Source: Vibrio cidicii (GTDB lineage: Bacteria > Pseudomonadota > Gammaproteobacteria > Enterobacterales > Vibrionaceae). Taken from it: a DNA stretch of 64,000 nucleotides. Position numbers and translations under genes: made by a program. Location: the NCBI RefSeq assembly GCF_009763805.1, contig NZ_CP046804.1:2976001-3040000 (forward strand), in the 5' to 3' direction. Under the pieces are notes generated by a model that saw only the letters and a program-made list of their open reading frames with translations, had not been told where the DNA came from and did no database searches. Positions 49,994-64,000 of this stretch are shown in pieces (positions within the stretch are counted from its first letter, which is position 1; every line of letters begins with the position of its first letter).

Positions 49994-50482
49994 ATGGCTT
50001 TAAATCTTCAAGACAAAAAAGCAATTGTTGCTGAAGTCAACGAAGCAGCCGCTGGTGCACTTTCTGCAGTTGTAGCTGATTCTCGTGGCGTTGAAGTTGG
50101 CGCAATGACTTCTCTACGTAAACAAGCTCGTGAAGCGGGTGTTTACATGAAAGTTGTGCGTAACACACTAGCACGCCGTGCGGTTGAAGGTACTCAGTAC
50201 GAGTGTCTAACAGAGACTTTCACTGGTCCTTCTCTAATCGCGTTCTCTAACGAGCACCCAGGTGCTGCAGCGCGTCTTTTCAAAGACTTCGCTAAAGAGA
50301 ACAAAAACTTCGAGATCAAAGCTGCTGCATTTGAAGGCGCGCTAACTGACGCTGAAGTACTAGCAACACTACCAACTTACGACGAAGCAATCGCACGTCT
50401 GATGATGTGTCTGAAAGAAGCTTCTGCTGGCAAGCTGGTACGTACTATCGCTGCTGTCCGCGATCAAAAAGAAGCTGCGTAA
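49994..50482 (+). CDS. rplJ: 50S ribosomal protein L10
   Basis: L10 anchors L12 dimers to the ribosome. The 162-residue protein begins [19 protein letters not shown] and has the rRNA-binding globular domain ([16 protein letters not shown]) and a C-terminal L12-binding helix. AGGAG precedes the ATG. It is followed by rplL after 60 bases. Confidence 0.98.
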   Translation: MALNLQDKKAIVAEVNEAAAGALSAVVADSRGVEVGAMTSLRKQAREAGVYMKVVRNTLARRAVEGTQYECLTETFTGPSLIAFSNEHPGAAARLFKDFAKENKNFEIKAAAFEGALTDAEVLATLPTYDEAIARLMMCLKEASAGKLVRTIAAVRDQKEAA

Positions 50483-50542
50483 TTCGCATTGCTTTTTACT
50501 GGTTGCTAAATAAACTTATTGTTGACTTAAAAGAGAATTGTT

Positions 50543-50908
50543 ATGTCTATTACTAACGAGCAAATCCTAGACGCTATCGCAGAAATGTCTGTAACACAAG
50601 TTGTTGAACTGATCTCTGCAATGGAAGAAAAATTCGGTGTTACTGCTGCAGCTGCAGTTGTAGCAGGTGGCCCAGCAGCAGCAGCTGTTGAAGAGCAAAC
50701 TGAATTCAACGTAATCCTAACTTCTGCTGGCGCGAACAAAGTTGCTGTAATCAAAGCAGTACGTGGCGCAACTGGTCTAGGCCTGAAAGAAGCGAAAGCT
50801 CTAGTTGACGGCGCTCCAGCGGCTCTTAAAGAAGGCGTTGAGAAAGCTGAAGCTGAAGCTCTGAAGAAAGAGCTAGAAGAAGCTGGTGCATCTGTTGAGA
50901 TCAAGTAA
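50543..50908 (+). CDS. rplL: 50S ribosomal protein L7/L12
   Basis: The 121-residue stalk protein recruits translation factors. It has the N-terminal dimerisation helices ([20 protein letters not shown]), an Ala-rich hinge, and the factor-binding C-terminal domain ([20 protein letters not shown]). It is typically four copies per ribosome, so high translation from its AAGAGAA site is expected. Confidence 0.98.
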   Translation: MSITNEQILDAIAEMSVTQVVELISAMEEKFGVTAAAAVVAGGPAAAAVEEQTEFNVILTSAGANKVAVIKAVRGATGLGLKEAKALVDGAPAALKEGVEKAEAEALKKELEEAGASVEIK

Positions 50909-50940
50909 TTATTACTTAGTCTCTTAGCCTAACGGCTATT

Positions 50941-50971
50941 GGCTGGTGGTTTAATAACCACCGGCCTTTTT
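50941..50971 (+). terminator. rplL-rpoB attenuator
   Basis: GGCTGGTGGTT and AACCACCGGCC pair, with one G-T wobble, followed by five T. A partial terminator at this place is known in E. coli and reduces rpoBC transcription relative to the ribosomal genes. The rest of 50972-51158 is the rpoB leader; the RNase III site known from E. coli may lie here but I could not recognise it. Confidence 0.8.
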
Positions 50972-51158
50972 GCGCTGTAGGGTATAGGCGAATTTTCCCG
51001 CTGTTTAAGCGCCTGATATCCATGCAAAAAACATTTCATTCAATCGCAATGAAGTGTCACTACAGTAAACAGCCATTTAGTCTCTGTCCCTTACCCCCCT
51101 TAAGTAACTAGGAGCGGGCGGACAGTTTGGGTCACTTATCAGCGAGCTGAGGAACCCC

Positions 51159-54100
51159 ATGGTTTACTCTTATACCGAGAAAAAGCGCATCCGTAAGGAC
51201 TTTGGTACTCGTCCACAAGTTTTGGACATTCCATACCTGCTATCGATCCAGCTCGATTCGTTCGACAAATTTATCGAACAGGATCCTGAAGGGCAATACG
51301 GTCTTGAGGCTGCTTTCCGTTCTGTATTCCCGATTCAGAGCTACAACGGCAATTCAGAGCTGCAATACGTTAGCTACCGTCTTGGTGAGCCAGTCTTTGA
51401 TGTTAAAGAATGTCAAATTCGTGGCGTAACTTATTCAAAACCACTGCGCGTTAAATTGCGTCTGGTGATCTTCGATAAAGACGCACCTGCAGGTACTGTC
51501 AAAGACATTAAAGAACAAGAAGTCTACATGGGGGAAATTCCACTCATGACAGACAATGGTACCTTCGTAATCAACGGTACCGAGCGAGTTATCGTATCCC
51601 AGCTGCACCGAAGCCCAGGTGTGTTCTTCGACAGCGATAAGGGTAAGACTCACTCTTCAGGTAAAGTTCTCTACAACGCGCGTATTATTCCTTACCGTGG
51701 TTCATGGCTTGACTTTGAGTTCGATCCTAAGGACAACTTGTACGTACGTATCGACCGTCGTCGTAAGCTGCCTTCAACGATCATTCTTCGTGCACTAGGC
51801 AAGACCACTGCAGAGATCTTGGACATGTTCTTCGAAAAAGTGAATTTCGAAGTAAAAGATCAAACGCTGATGATGGAGCTAGTTCCAGAACGTCTGCGTG
51901 GTGAAACGGCCTCTTTTGATATCGAAGCAAACGGCAACGTTTACGTCGAAAAAGGCCGTCGTGTAACTGCTCGTCATATCCGCCAGCTCGAGAAAGATGG
52001 CGTTGATCACATCGAAGTACCTGTTGAGTACATCGTTGGTAAAGTTTCTTCAAAAGATTACATCAATGAAGCGACTGGCGAGATCATTGTTGCTGCGAAC
52101 CAAGAAATCAGCCTAGAAGCGTTGGCGAACCTGTCGCAAGCAGGTCACAAGTCGTTGCAAGTTCTGTTTACCAACGATCTTGACCATGGTCCATTCATGT
52201 CAGAAACCCTACGTATCGACAGCACGGTTGATCGTATTTCTGCACTGGTAGAAATCTACCGCATGATGCGCCCTGGTGAGCCACCAACGAAAGAAGCAGC
52301 AGAAGCGCTATTTGAAAGCTTGTTCTTCTCTGAAGAGCGTTATGACCTATCGACTGTTGGCCGTATGAAGTTCAACAGCTCTATTGGTCGTGAAGACGCG
52401 CTCGATCAAGGCACTCTTGACGAAACTGATATTGTCGAGGTGATGAAAAAGCTTATCGCTATCCGTAACGGCATCGGTGAAGTGGACGATATCGACCACC
52501 TCGGTAACCGTCGTATCCGTTCTGTTGGCGAAATGGCAGAGAACCAATTCCGTGTTGGCCTTGTTCGTGTTGAGCGTGCAGTGAAAGAACGTCTAAGCCT
52601 AGGCGATCTTGATGCGGTAATGCCACAAGACTTGATCAATGCGAAGCCTATCTCTGCGGCAGTGAAAGAGTTCTTTGGCTCTTCTCAGCTTTCTCAGTTT
52701 ATGGACCAGAACAACCCACTATCAGAAGTCACGCACAAGCGTCGTATTTCTGCCTTGGGTCCTGGCGGTCTGACTCGTGAGCGTGCTGGCTTTGAAGTTC
52801 GAGACGTACACGTAACGCACTACGGTCGTCTATGTCCTATCGAAACGCCTGAAGGTCCGAACATCGGTCTTATCAACTCGCTGTCTGCGTTTGCTCGTTG
52901 TAACGAGTACGGTTTCCTAGAAACGCCATACCGCCGTGTTATCGATGGTATCGTGACAGATGAAGTAGATTACCTATCGGCTATCGAAGAAGGCCAATTC
53001 GTTATCGCTCAGGCGAACGCCGCGCTAACGGAAGAAGGTACTTTCGCAGATGAACTGATCACCGCTCGTCAGAAAGGTGAATCGGGTCTGCACCCACGCG
53101 AACATGTTGACTACATGGACGTTGCGACTAACCAAGTGGTATCGATTGCGGCATCGCTGATCCCATTCCTGGAACACGACGATGCGAACCGTGCCCTCAT
53201 GGGTGCGAACATGCAACGTCAGGCCGTACCAACACTGAAAGCAGACAAGCCTCTAGTTGGTACTGGTATTGAGCGTAACGTAGCAGTGGACTCTGGTGTA
53301 ACAGCGGTAGCGAAACGCGGCGGTGTTATCCAGTCGGTTGATGCTTCTCGTATCGTCGTTAAGGTTAACGAAGAAGAGTTGATCCCTGGTGAAGCAGGTA
53401 TCGATATCTACAACCTAACCAAATACACGCGTTCTAACCAGAACACCTGTATCAACCAGCGTCCATGTGTGATGCCGGGTGAGCCAGTACTGCGTGGTGA
53501 TGTGCTTGCTGACGGTCCTTCAACCGACCTTGGTGAACTTGCACTTGGCCAGAACATGCGTATCGCATTCATGCCTTGGAACGGTTACAACTTCGAAGAC
53601 TCGATCTTAGTTTCTGAGCGCGTTGTTCAAGAAGACCGTTTCACGACTATCCACATTCAAGAACTGACTTGTGTGGCGCGTGATACTAAGCTGGGTTCTG
53701 AAGAGATCACAGCGGATATTCCAAACGTCGGTGAATCGGCTCTGTCTAAACTGGACGAGTCCGGTATCGTTTACATCGGTGCAGAAGTGAAGGGTGGTGA
53801 CATCCTTGTGGGTAAAGTGACGCCGAAAGGTGAAACTCAGCTCACTCCTGAAGAGAAGCTACTACGTGCTATCTTCGGTGAAAAAGCATCTGATGTTAAA
53901 GATACGTCACTGCGTGTACCAAACTCAGTTTCAGGTACCATCATTGATGTTCAAGTCTTCACTCGCGATGGCGTAGAGAAAGACAAGCGTGCGCTTGAAA
54001 TTGAACACATGCAGCTAAAAGAAGCGAAGAAAGACCTAACAGAAGAGTTCCAAATTCTGGAAGGCGGTCTTCTAAACCGTGTGAAAGCATTGCTTCTTTC

Positions 54101-55187
54101 TGGCGGTTACTCTGAAGCGAAACTTGACGGTACTGAGCGTAAGAAGTGGCTAGAGCTGACTCTTGAAGATGACGCACTGCAAACTCAGCTTGAGCAACTT
54201 GCAGAGCAGTACGACGAGCTGAAAGCAGACTTCGACAAGAAGTTTGAAACCAAGCGTCGTAAGATCACTCAAGGTGATGATCTAGCACCTGGCGTTCTGA
54301 AGATCGTGAAAGTTTACCTAGCGGTGAAACGTCGTATCCAGCCTGGTGATAAGATGGCGGGTCGTCACGGTAACAAGGGTGTAATCTCGAAGATCAACCC
54401 TGTTGAAGACATGCCATACGATGAAAACGGCCAGCCGGTTGATATCGTACTGAACCCACTGGGTGTACCTTCACGTATGAACATCGGTCAGATCCTAGAA
54501 GTTCACTTAGGTCTGGCTGCAAAAGGTATCGGCGACAAGATCAACCAGATGGTCAAAGAGCAGCAAGAATTGGCGAAATTCCGTGAATTCCTGCAAAAAG
54601 TTTACAGCCTAGGCGAAACTCGCCAGAAAGTAGACATTGCATCTCTGTCTGATGATGAAGTTCGTACTCTGGTTCACAACCTACGTGGCGGTCTACCGAT
54701 CGCGACTCCGGTCTTTGATGGTGCGTCTGAGAAGTCAATTAAAGAGCTTCTAAAACTGGCGGATCTCCCTGAGTCTGGTCAGCTTACACTGTTCGATGGT
54801 CGTACTGGTGATGCCTTTGAGCGCCCGGTTACGGTCGGCTACATGTACATGCTGAAACTGAACCACTTGGTTGATGACAAAATGCACGCTCGTTCAACGG
54901 GTTCGTACAGCCTAGTAACTCAGCAGCCACTTGGTGGTAAAGCTCAGTTCGGTGGTCAGCGTTTCGGTGAGATGGAAGTATGGGCACTGGAAGCATACGG
55001 TGCAGCTTACACGCTACAAGAAATGCTTACCGTTAAGTCGGACGACGTGAACGGCCGTACTAAGATGTATAAGAACATCGTAGATGGTAACCACGCGATG
55101 GAACCTGGCATGCCAGAATCGTTCAACGTACTGTTGAAAGAGATCCGCTCGCTGGGTATCAACATCGAGCTAGAAGACGAAGAGTAA
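51159..55187 (+). CDS. rpoB: RNA polymerase beta subunit
   Basis: The 1342-residue beta subunit has the same length as E. coli RpoB. The rifampicin-binding region is wild-type in form: [20 protein letters not shown] followed by [14 protein letters not shown]. Further conserved parts include the active-site [13 protein letters not shown] and the C-terminal anchor with [23 protein letters not shown]. It begins [16 protein letters not shown] at the ATG at 51159, after GAGG. No frameshift was seen across 4 kb. Confidence 0.98.
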   Translation: MVYSYTEKKRIRKDFGTRPQVLDIPYLLSIQLDSFDKFIEQDPEGQYGLEAAFRSVFPIQSYNGNSELQYVSYRLGEPVFDVKECQIRGVTYSKPLRVKLRLVIFDKDAPAGTVKDIKEQEVYMGEIPLMTDNGTFVINGTERVIVSQLHRSPGVFFDSDKGKTHSSGKVLYNARIIPYRGSWLDFEFDPKDNLYVRIDRRRKLPSTIILRALGKTTAEILDMFFEKVNFEVKDQTLMMELVPERLRGETASFDIEANGNVYVEKGRRVTARHIRQLEKDGVDHIEVPVEYIVGKVSSKDYINEATGEIIVAANQEISLEALANLSQAGHKSLQVLFTNDLDHGPFMSETLRIDSTVDRISALVEIYRMMRPGEPPTKEAAEALFESLFFSEERYDLSTVGRMKFNSSIGREDALDQGTLDETDIVEVMKKLIAIRNGIGEVDDIDHLGNRRIRSVGEMAENQFRVGLVRVERAVKERLSLGDLDAVMPQDLINAKPISAAVKEFFGSSQLSQFMDQNNPLSEVTHKRRISALGPGGLTRERAGFEVRDVHVTHYGRLCPIETPEGPNIGLINSLSAFARCNEYGFLETPYRRVIDGIVTDEVDYLSAIEEGQFVIAQANAALTEEGTFADELITARQKGESGLHPREHVDYMDVATNQVVSIAASLIPFLEHDDANRALMGANMQRQAVPTLKADKPLVGTGIERNVAVDSGVTAVAKRGGVIQSVDASRIVVKVNEEELIPGEAGIDIYNLTKYTRSNQNTCINQRPCVMPGEPVLRGDVLADGPSTDLGELALGQNMRIAFMPWNGYNFEDSILVSERVVQEDRFTTIHIQELTCVARDTKLGSEEITADIPNVGESALSKLDESGIVYIGAEVKGGDILVGKVTPKGETQLTPEEKLLRAIFGEKASDVKDTSLRVPNSVSGTIIDVQVFTRDGVEKDKRALEIEHMQLKEAKKDLTEEFQILEGGLLNRVKALLLSGGYSEAKLDGTERKKWLELTLEDDALQTQLEQLAEQYDELKADFDKKFETKRRKITQGDDLAPGVLKIVKVYLAVKRRIQPGDKMAGRHGNKGVISKINPVEDMPYDENGQPVDIVLNPLGVPSRMNIGQILEVHLGLAAKGIGDKINQMVKEQQELAKFREFLQKVYSLGETRQKVDIASLSDDEVRTLVHNLRGGLPIATPVFDGASEKSIKELLKLADLPESGQLTLFDGRTGDAFERPVTVGYMYMLKLNHLVDDKMHARSTGSYSLVTQQPLGGKAQFGGQRFGEMEVWALEAYGAAYTLQEMLTVKSDDVNGRTKMYKNIVDGNHAMEPGMPESFNVLLKEIRSLGINIELEDEE

Positions 55188-55260
55188 TCCTTCCGGGTTA
55201 TTTGGTAGAAAGTAGTCTGTCGAGAGGCAGGCTACTTTTAACTCCTTACAGGAGCTGATT

Positions 55261-59464
<4,204 letters not shown>

Positions 59465-59477
59465 TCGTTGAGAAATC

Positions 59478-59504
59478 AAAAAGGCACCTTCGGGTGCCTT
59501 TTTT
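59478..59504 (+). terminator. Terminator of the rplJL-rpoBC operon
   Basis: AAAGGCACC and GGTGCCTTT pair around a stable TTCG tetraloop, followed by six T. Confidence 0.95.
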
Positions 59505-59549
59505 GTTGCCGCTTTTACCGTTAAATCAATCGTTTTTCGTTGCCTTAAT

Positions 59550-60045
59550 TCAAGCCCCTGGCGGAACTGATAGGCTGTCGGCGATCAACTGGATGAGTTG
59601 ATCTTCCACTTCAAAACGCATTTCCAGTATTTCACCTAAGCGAGAGAGATCTTTGTCAAAACGCTCAAGTGTGTCGTCTTCATCAACACTGGCGTATTGA
59701 TCGGTAAAGTTGAGCAGTGGATCGGTGGTCAGGACGATGCGAGCATAAGTGTCATGGATCTCTTGCGTGATTTCAAAGCCGGTGGCACGCCACTTGTTCA
59801 TCACCATGTCGTAGACTTTAAAGTGACCTTCAGAGATGTAATCCACCAGTGCTTGGCAGAAATGCTGCAGTTTCGTCGGGAGTTGGGAGTTCGAGTACAT
59901 TTGTTTTGTTGATACAAGGCTGCAAAGCCGCAAGCTTGCAATACTCTACAATCAGCGATTGTCTGGTCTCTAACCAGTGATCAATCACGTCACTGGAGCC
60001 GCCCCATTGTTCTTGCGTTTGTTTGAATTTTTTTAGCATGACCAT
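59550..60045 (-). CDS. rsd: Sigma-70 anti-sigma factor Rsd (frameshifted)
   Basis: Rsd binds region 4 of sigma-70 and reduces its activity in stationary phase. The all-helical protein begins MVMLKKFKQTQEQWGGSS and contains VIDHWLETRQSLIVEYCKLA and the FCQALVDYISEGHFKVYDMV segment. Two frames overlap. Deleting one T from 59871-59873 restores ELPTPDELQHFCQALVDY and gives 164 residues (E. coli 158). It diverges from nudC across 194 bases, the same arrangement as E. coli. Confidence 0.92.
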
Positions 60046-60239
60046 GCCCTCATGATCTGATCACCGAACCTGTGATCTTTTTCCTTTGCCTAGTAAAGCC
60101 ACAATCTTCATAGCAATCTCGAAGATGCAACCTATTGTCCTTACTAGAATTTATATCCAGATGTCAATGTGATAACAAACTCTGGTATGAATTTAGATTG
60201 CCAGTAAAATGAACGAACTGCAAGCAGTGAGGATCGAGA

Positions 60240-61026
60240 ATGTTATCTGACATCGACAATAAACAGAACCGGGTATGCTACTGGTGTGTGGTTTCGGGCA
60301 GCGAAGTTTGGCTGATGGATGGGGCTCTACCTTTGGGTTTAGCTAGCCAGTTTTCGCTCGACAGTGATAAGGCAATAAAAGTAGGAAGGTATCAAGGACA
60401 TGACGTCATGTGGCTCAATGAAGCTGAACTTGAGCGGAGTTTGCCGATGATCTCACTGCGTGAATGCCTTCACTTCGACGAAACCTTGTTTCTGCTAATA
60501 GGTAAAGCTGTGCAATACGGCCACATGACGCAAACTCTCCGCTTTTGTCCGCAGTGTGGCGGGCGTACCCATCTCAATCACAATCAGTTGGCGATGCAAT
60601 GTGCCGATTGTCGTACTTTGCACTATCCACGCATTTTTCCCTGCATTATCGTTGCGGTGCGCAAGCAACAGGAGATTTTGCTGGCACAACATCCAAGACA
60701 TCGCAATGGTATGTACACAGTGATTGCTGGTTTCCTTGAAGTGGGGGAAACCTTAGAGCAGTGTGTGGCGCGAGAAGTAAAAGAAGAGACCGGAATTGAT
60801 GTGACTAATATTCGCTACTTTGGTAGCCAGCCTTGGGCATTTCCTTCAAGTATGATGATGGCTTTTCTCGCCGATTATGCTGGAGGTGAGATAAAACCGG
60901 ACTATTCCGAAACTCAGTGATGCGCAGTGGTTTGGACTAGACACTATGCCTGAGGTCGCGCCTGTGGGCACGATTGCTAGAGCGTTAATCGAACAAACAC
61001 TGTTCGATATAGCCGCTGACATTTGA
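60240..61026 (+). CDS. nudC: NAD+ diphosphatase/RNA deNADding enzyme NudC (frameshifted)
   Basis: NudC cleaves NAD(H) and removes NAD caps from RNA. The protein has a zinc ribbon ([13 protein letters not shown]) and a Nudix box [20 protein letters not shown] followed by TGI, then the NudC-specific [14 protein letters not shown] motif. The frame stops early at 60920. Deleting one A from 60910-60912 restores [19 protein letters not shown] to a stop at 61026, giving 261 residues (E. coli 257). Confidence 0.94.
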
Positions 61027-61444
61027 TGGCTGAAAATATCAGTCTTTGTGAAAGGTGTTGCGTCAACATTGGCTGATGTTGCTTCGGCGAGCATGCAGAT
61101 GGGGTGCAAAAAAACACCTATTCAAAGGCGGTCCAGTGGCGGCCTACTTACCACTTATGCTAAGTGTGTAATGGTTTAATTTCTTGAAATTAAATAAAAA
61201 AAACCCTCCGAGAGGGAGGGGGTAAGTAAGATGTCGTTATGAGATGCCAAGCACTGAGTGCTCGGTTTATAATTGTAGTTTTCGCTAGCGAACAAATTTT
61301 TAACACTGTTACTGGTTGGGTGCAAACTAAGCATTGATTTAAACGTTAATAACTTGATCTAGGACGCAAAGCATGCCGCTTTTTCTCTCAAATCAGTGAT
61401 AGAATGTCGCCCTTATAAGAAAGCCTAACAACTGGAAAGACGGA
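61027..61444. other. 418-bp intergenic region, nudC to hemE
   Basis: It holds the candidate minus-strand small RNA (61190-61265) and the hemE leader. The plus-strand hemE promoter may use the TAGAAT at 61401-61406. I saw no nudC terminator on the plus strand: the GC hairpin at 61204-61220 has its T run only on the minus strand. Confidence 0.5.
61190..61265 (-). ncRNA. Candidate small RNA upstream of hemE, minus strand
   Basis: On the minus strand there is a promoter-like pair TTGTTC (61290-61295) and TATAAA (61266-61271) with an 18-base spacer. It is followed at once by a stem CCGAGCAC-TCA-GTGCTTGG (61247-61265), a C-rich unpaired stretch (ACTTACCCCC), and a hairpin CCCTCC/GGAGGG with eight T (61196-61222). 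That is a complete 70-75 base transcription unit with no protein frame. The C-rich segment could pair with Shine-Dalgarno sequences. I do not recognise a known sRNA family. Confidence 0.6.
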
Positions 61445-62512
61445 ATGACTGAATTAAAAAATGACCGCTATCTACGTGCTTTGCTCAAGCAGCCAGTGGA
61501 TTGCACCCCAGTATGGATGATGCGTCAGGCTGGTCGCTATTTACCTGAGTATCGCGCGACTCGTGCTCAAGCTGGCGATTTTATGTCTTTATGCCGCAAC
61601 GCTGAGTTGGCCTCAGAAGTGACACTCCAGCCGCTGCGCCGTTTTCCTCTTGATGCGGCCATTCTTTTCTCGGACATTTTGACTATTCCAGATGCTATGG
61701 GGCTGGGTTTGCGTTTCTCGGCGGGCGAAGGCCCGGTATTCGATAGGCCGATCACCTGCAAAGCGGACGTGGATAAGATAGGTCTGCCCGATCCAGAAGG
61801 CGAACTGCAATATGTCATGAATGCCGTGCGTCAAATTCGCAAAGATCTGCAAGGCGAAGTGCCGTTGATCGGTTTCTCAGGCAGCCCGTGGACACTGGCA
61901 ACCTACATGGTTGAAGGGGGCAGCTCGAAAGCCTTCACTAAGATCAAAAAGATGATGTACGCCGAGCCGCAAACGCTGCACCTGCTGCTCGATAAACTCG
62001 CTGATAGCGTTATCGAGTACCTCAACGCGCAGATCAAAGCTGGCGCGCAATCGGTGATGGTGTTTGACACTTGGGGGGGCGTGTTGACTCCGCGTGACTA
62101 CAACCAATTCTCGCTGCAGTACATGCATAAAATCGTTGATGGGCTGATGCGTGAAAATGATGGTCGCCGAGTGCCGGTCACCCTGTTCACCAAGAACGGT
62201 GGCATGTGGCTGGAGCAAATAGCCGCAACAGGTTGTGACGCTGTGGGTCTTGATTGGACCATCAACATTGCCGATGCTAAAGCGCGCGTGGGAGATAAAG
62301 TGGCCTTGCAAGGTAACATGGACCCCTCCATGTTGTATGCGCCGCATGAGCGTATCCGTGAAGAAGTGGCGACCATTCTTGAAGGATTTGGCCAAGGTGG
62401 AACCGGGCACGTGTTTAACTTGGGGCACGGCATTCATCTCGATGTTCCACCAGAAAACGCGGGCGTGTTTGTTGAAGCGGTACATGAGCTTTCTAAGCCA
62501 TACCACCAATAA
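61445..62512 (+). CDS. hemE: Uroporphyrinogen decarboxylase HemE
   Basis: HemE converts uroporphyrinogen III to coproporphyrinogen III in haem synthesis. The 355-residue protein shows the signature [16 protein letters not shown] (about 22-37), [12 protein letters not shown] with the catalytic Asp, [13 protein letters not shown], and [17 protein letters not shown]. The ATG at 61445 follows GGAAAGACG. It is downstream of nudC as in E. coli. Confidence 0.97.
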   Translation: MTELKNDRYLRALLKQPVDCTPVWMMRQAGRYLPEYRATRAQAGDFMSLCRNAELASEVTLQPLRRFPLDAAILFSDILTIPDAMGLGLRFSAGEGPVFDRPITCKADVDKIGLPDPEGELQYVMNAVRQIRKDLQGEVPLIGFSGSPWTLATYMVEGGSSKAFTKIKKMMYAEPQTLHLLLDKLADSVIEYLNAQIKAGAQSVMVFDTWGGVLTPRDYNQFSLQYMHKIVDGLMRENDGRRVPVTLFTKNGGMWLEQIAATGCDAVGLDWTINIADAKARVGDKVALQGNMDPSMLYAPHERIREEVATILEGFGQGGTGHVFNLGHGIHLDVPPENAGVFVEAVHELSKPYHQ

Positions 62513-62534
62513 AAAGCACTCTCTGTTAGTGATT

Positions 62535-62560
62535 AAAAACCAGCTTCGGCTGGTTTTTTT
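62535..62560 (+). terminator. Terminator of hemE
   Basis: AAAACCAGC and GCTGGTTTT pair around a TTCG loop, followed by a run of seven T. Confidence 0.94.
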
Positions 62561-62632
62561 ATGCTCAGTGATTGGGCTTGCGAGGGTTTAGGGTTTGCCA
62601 TGAGCCTAACGCTCTGCAACCAGACGTTTGTA

Positions 62633-63205
62633 TCACAGCAGCAGGTGTACACGCTGGCGAATATAGGCCACGGTTTGCTCTTCAAACCAAGGATTATTAC
62701 GCAGCCACAGGGTGTTTCTTGGGGATGGATGCGGCAGCGGCAGATAGGTGGGCAGCCAGTCTTGCCAGCGTTGAACCGTTTCTGTCAGTGTTTTGGGTTT
62801 GTCAGTTAAATAGTAGTTTTGTGCGTACTGGCCAATCAGTAGCGTCAGTTCAATATTGGGTAAGTGCTTGAGCAGCGCCTCATGCCATAGGGGCGCGCAT
62901 TCTTTGCGAGGAGGAAGATCGCCCGATTGCCCACGGCCTGGGTAGCAAAACCCCATCGGCACAATGGCCACCTGTTTGGGGTCATAAAAGGTGGTTTTGT
63001 CGAGGTCGAGCCACTCTCTTAAACGATTGCCGCTGGCATCGTTCCAAGGTATGGAGGTTTGATGCACTTTGGTCCCGGGCGCCTGTCCAATGATCAAAAT
63101 CTTCGCCTCTGAGTGAGCTTGAACCACAGGGTTAGCACCTAGCGGCAAAGCGGAGGCACACACTTGGCAGGCTCGGATCTGCCTTAGCAGGGTGTCGAGA
63201 GCCAC
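62633..63205 (-). CDS. Uracil-DNA glycosylase superfamily protein
   Basis: The 190-residue protein has motif 1 IGQAPGTKVHQTSIPWNDAS (about 39-58) and motif 3 HPSPRNTLW, the catalytic and DNA-intercalating loops of the UDG fold. An N-terminal CxxC (13-16) is common in the Fe-S or related subgroups, but the other two Cys of a 4Fe-4S site are not evident. DNA-repair activity is plausible but unproven. It starts three bases after the upstream dehydrogenase stop, so the two form an operon. The frame starts MALDTLLRQIRAC. Confidence 0.85.
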   Translation of the reverse strand: MALDTLLRQIRACQVCASALPLGANPVVQAHSEAKILIIGQAPGTKVHQTSIPWNDASGNRLREWLDLDKTTFYDPKQVAIVPMGFCYPGRGQSGDLPPRKECAPLWHEALLKHLPNIELTLLIGQYAQNYYLTDKPKTLTETVQRWQDWLPTYLPLPHPSPRNTLWLRNNPWFEEQTVAYIRQRVHLLL

Positions 63206-63208
63206 AGC

Positions 63209-64000
63209 TTAATAGCCCTTGGCGAAGCTGACTTGGTAATTGAGTGGGTAGCCCTCAATCCAGCGTTGGTAATTCTCGGCAAAAATCTCTACCACTTGTT
63301 CTGCAAAGCTCAAGGCAGCAATGTGTGGTGTGATGGTGATTTGTTTTAACCCCCAAAATGGATGATCGCTTGGCAGCGGCTCTTGCTCAAACACATCCAA
63401 GAAGGCGTGCTCAACCCAACGATTCTTGAGTGCCAGCAGCAGTGCCGCATTATCCAATACATCACCACGGCCAACGTTAAACAGCAAGACTTGGCGGCAG
63501 TGGCTCAAACTGGCTTGGTTGAGTAACTGTTTTGTCTGCTCGGTGCTGGGAAGGGTGTTGACGACGATGTCTGCTTGCGTCAATGCTGCGGCTAATTCAT
63601 TGATGTGATAGGTTTGATGAAAATGGCTGCCCGTCGGTGGAATGCCCGTGCGGTTTATACCCATGGTGTGCAGCCCCATCGCGGAGCAGACGTGTGCAAG
63701 ATGGTTACCAATGCTGCCCGTACCCAAAATGACCACCCGTTTGCCTTGCAAAGAGGTGTAGAGGTGCGGTTGCCATTGGCGTTGCTGCTGTTGTTGCGCG
63801 TAGAGCGGCAAGTGGCGCCAGTGAGCAATGCTATAACCCAGCACATATTCCGCGATCAGCGGGCCAAAAATGCCACGCACATTAGTAAGCGTGTAGTCAC
63901 GACGCAGGCCAGATGGCATCAGTGCGTTGACTCCAGCATAGGTCGATTGCAGCCATTGCAGTTTAGGGAATTGATCGAGCTTATCGGCGATTTTCGGCGG
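63209..64000 (-). CDS. D-isomer 2-hydroxyacid dehydrogenase, C-terminal part
   Basis: This NAD-dependent dehydrogenase runs off the window at 64000, with 263 residues visible. It has the dinucleotide loop LGTGSIGNHLAHVC, the substrate/cofactor segment NVGRGDVLDNAALL, and the catalytic Glu and His in the C-terminal DVFEQEPLPSDHPFW and TPHIAALS. It resembles glyoxylate/hydroxypyruvate reductase A or phosphoglycerate dehydrogenase-like proteins. An ATG at 63919 is internal, since coding similarity (KLQWLQSTYAGVNALMPSG) continues upstream. It is co-transcribed with the UDG-family gene. Confidence 0.88.
   Translation of the reverse strand, partial: PPKIADKLDQFPKLQWLQSTYAGVNALMPSGLRRDYTLTNVRGIFGPLIAEYVLGYSIAHWRHLPLYAQQQQQRQWQPHLYTSLQGKRVVILGTGSIGNHLAHVCSAMGLHTMGINRTGIPPTGSHFHQTYHINELAAALTQADIVVNTLPSTEQTKQLLNQASLSHCRQVLLFNVGRGDVLDNAALLLALKNRWVEHAFLDVFEQEPLPSDHPFWGLKQITITPHIAALSFAEQVVEIFAENYQRWIEGYPLNYQVSFAKGY

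Noticed and set aside
61204..61222. The GC-rich hairpin as terminator of nudC
   Set aside because: On the plus strand no T run follows. The eight-base T run is on the minus strand only.

Overview
The window is chromosomal DNA of a gammaproteobacterium of the genus Vibrio. The support is gene content and order: the end of a type II secretion (eps/gsp) cluster, then cysQ-nudE, nfuA-comF-bioH, tex/greB, ompR-envZ, a gmk-rpoZ-spoT-trmH-recG unit, a Vibrio-type TonB cluster containing TtpC and DUF3450, and the murB-birA-coaA-tRNA-tuf-secE-nusG-rplKAJL-rpoBC-rsd-nudC-hemE block. I could not fix the species from the sequence alone.

Layout. 1-9.3 kb: gspLMN, then housekeeping genes. 9.35-12.9 kb: an accessory island between greB and ompR with an AraC-type regulator diverging from a cyclodipeptide synthase (CDPS), a cytochrome P450 remnant and an MFS exporter. 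This looks like a small cyclodipeptide natural-product cluster. In this copy the CDPS lacks about 80 internal residues and the P450 has lost its core, including the haem cysteine. 13-23 kb: ompR-envZ, a xanthine permease, and the gmk operon with an 8-bp tandem repeat between trmH and recG. 23.3-31 kb: a seven-gene minus-strand unit (TonB-dependent receptor, DUF3450, TtpC, ExbB, ExbD, TonB, TPR). 31.8-37.5 kb: a divergent five-gene peptide-type ABC transporter (Yej/Dpp-like). Together these two units could carry one substrate from the outer membrane to the cytoplasm. 37.5-42.4 kb: an LTA-type sulfatase-fold membrane enzyme, a small beta-barrel protein, pssA and a GNAT acetyltransferase. 42.4-62.5 kb: the conserved murB-to-hemE block with four tRNA genes. 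62.6-64 kb: a uracil-DNA glycosylase family gene and a 2-hydroxyacid dehydrogenase cut by the window end.

Frameshifts. Fourteen genes (cysQ, bioH, araC-like, MFS, envZ, recG, ttpC, yejA-like, sulfatase twice, pssA, secE, rpoC, rsd, nudC) carry +1 frameshifts, 15 sites in all. At every site an AA (or TT) dinucleotide reads as AAA (or TTT), and at 13 of 15 the change is GAAC to GAAAC on one strand. Because essential rpoC and secE are hit, I treat these as a systematic sequence artefact and annotate the restored genes.

Other points of interest are a probable unannotated minus-strand small RNA upstream of hemE, inverted repeats at the CDPS and TonB/ABC divergent promoters, and several attenuator or terminator hairpins in the ribosomal/RNA polymerase block. 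I saw no transposase, CRISPR array, rRNA gene or phage gene.
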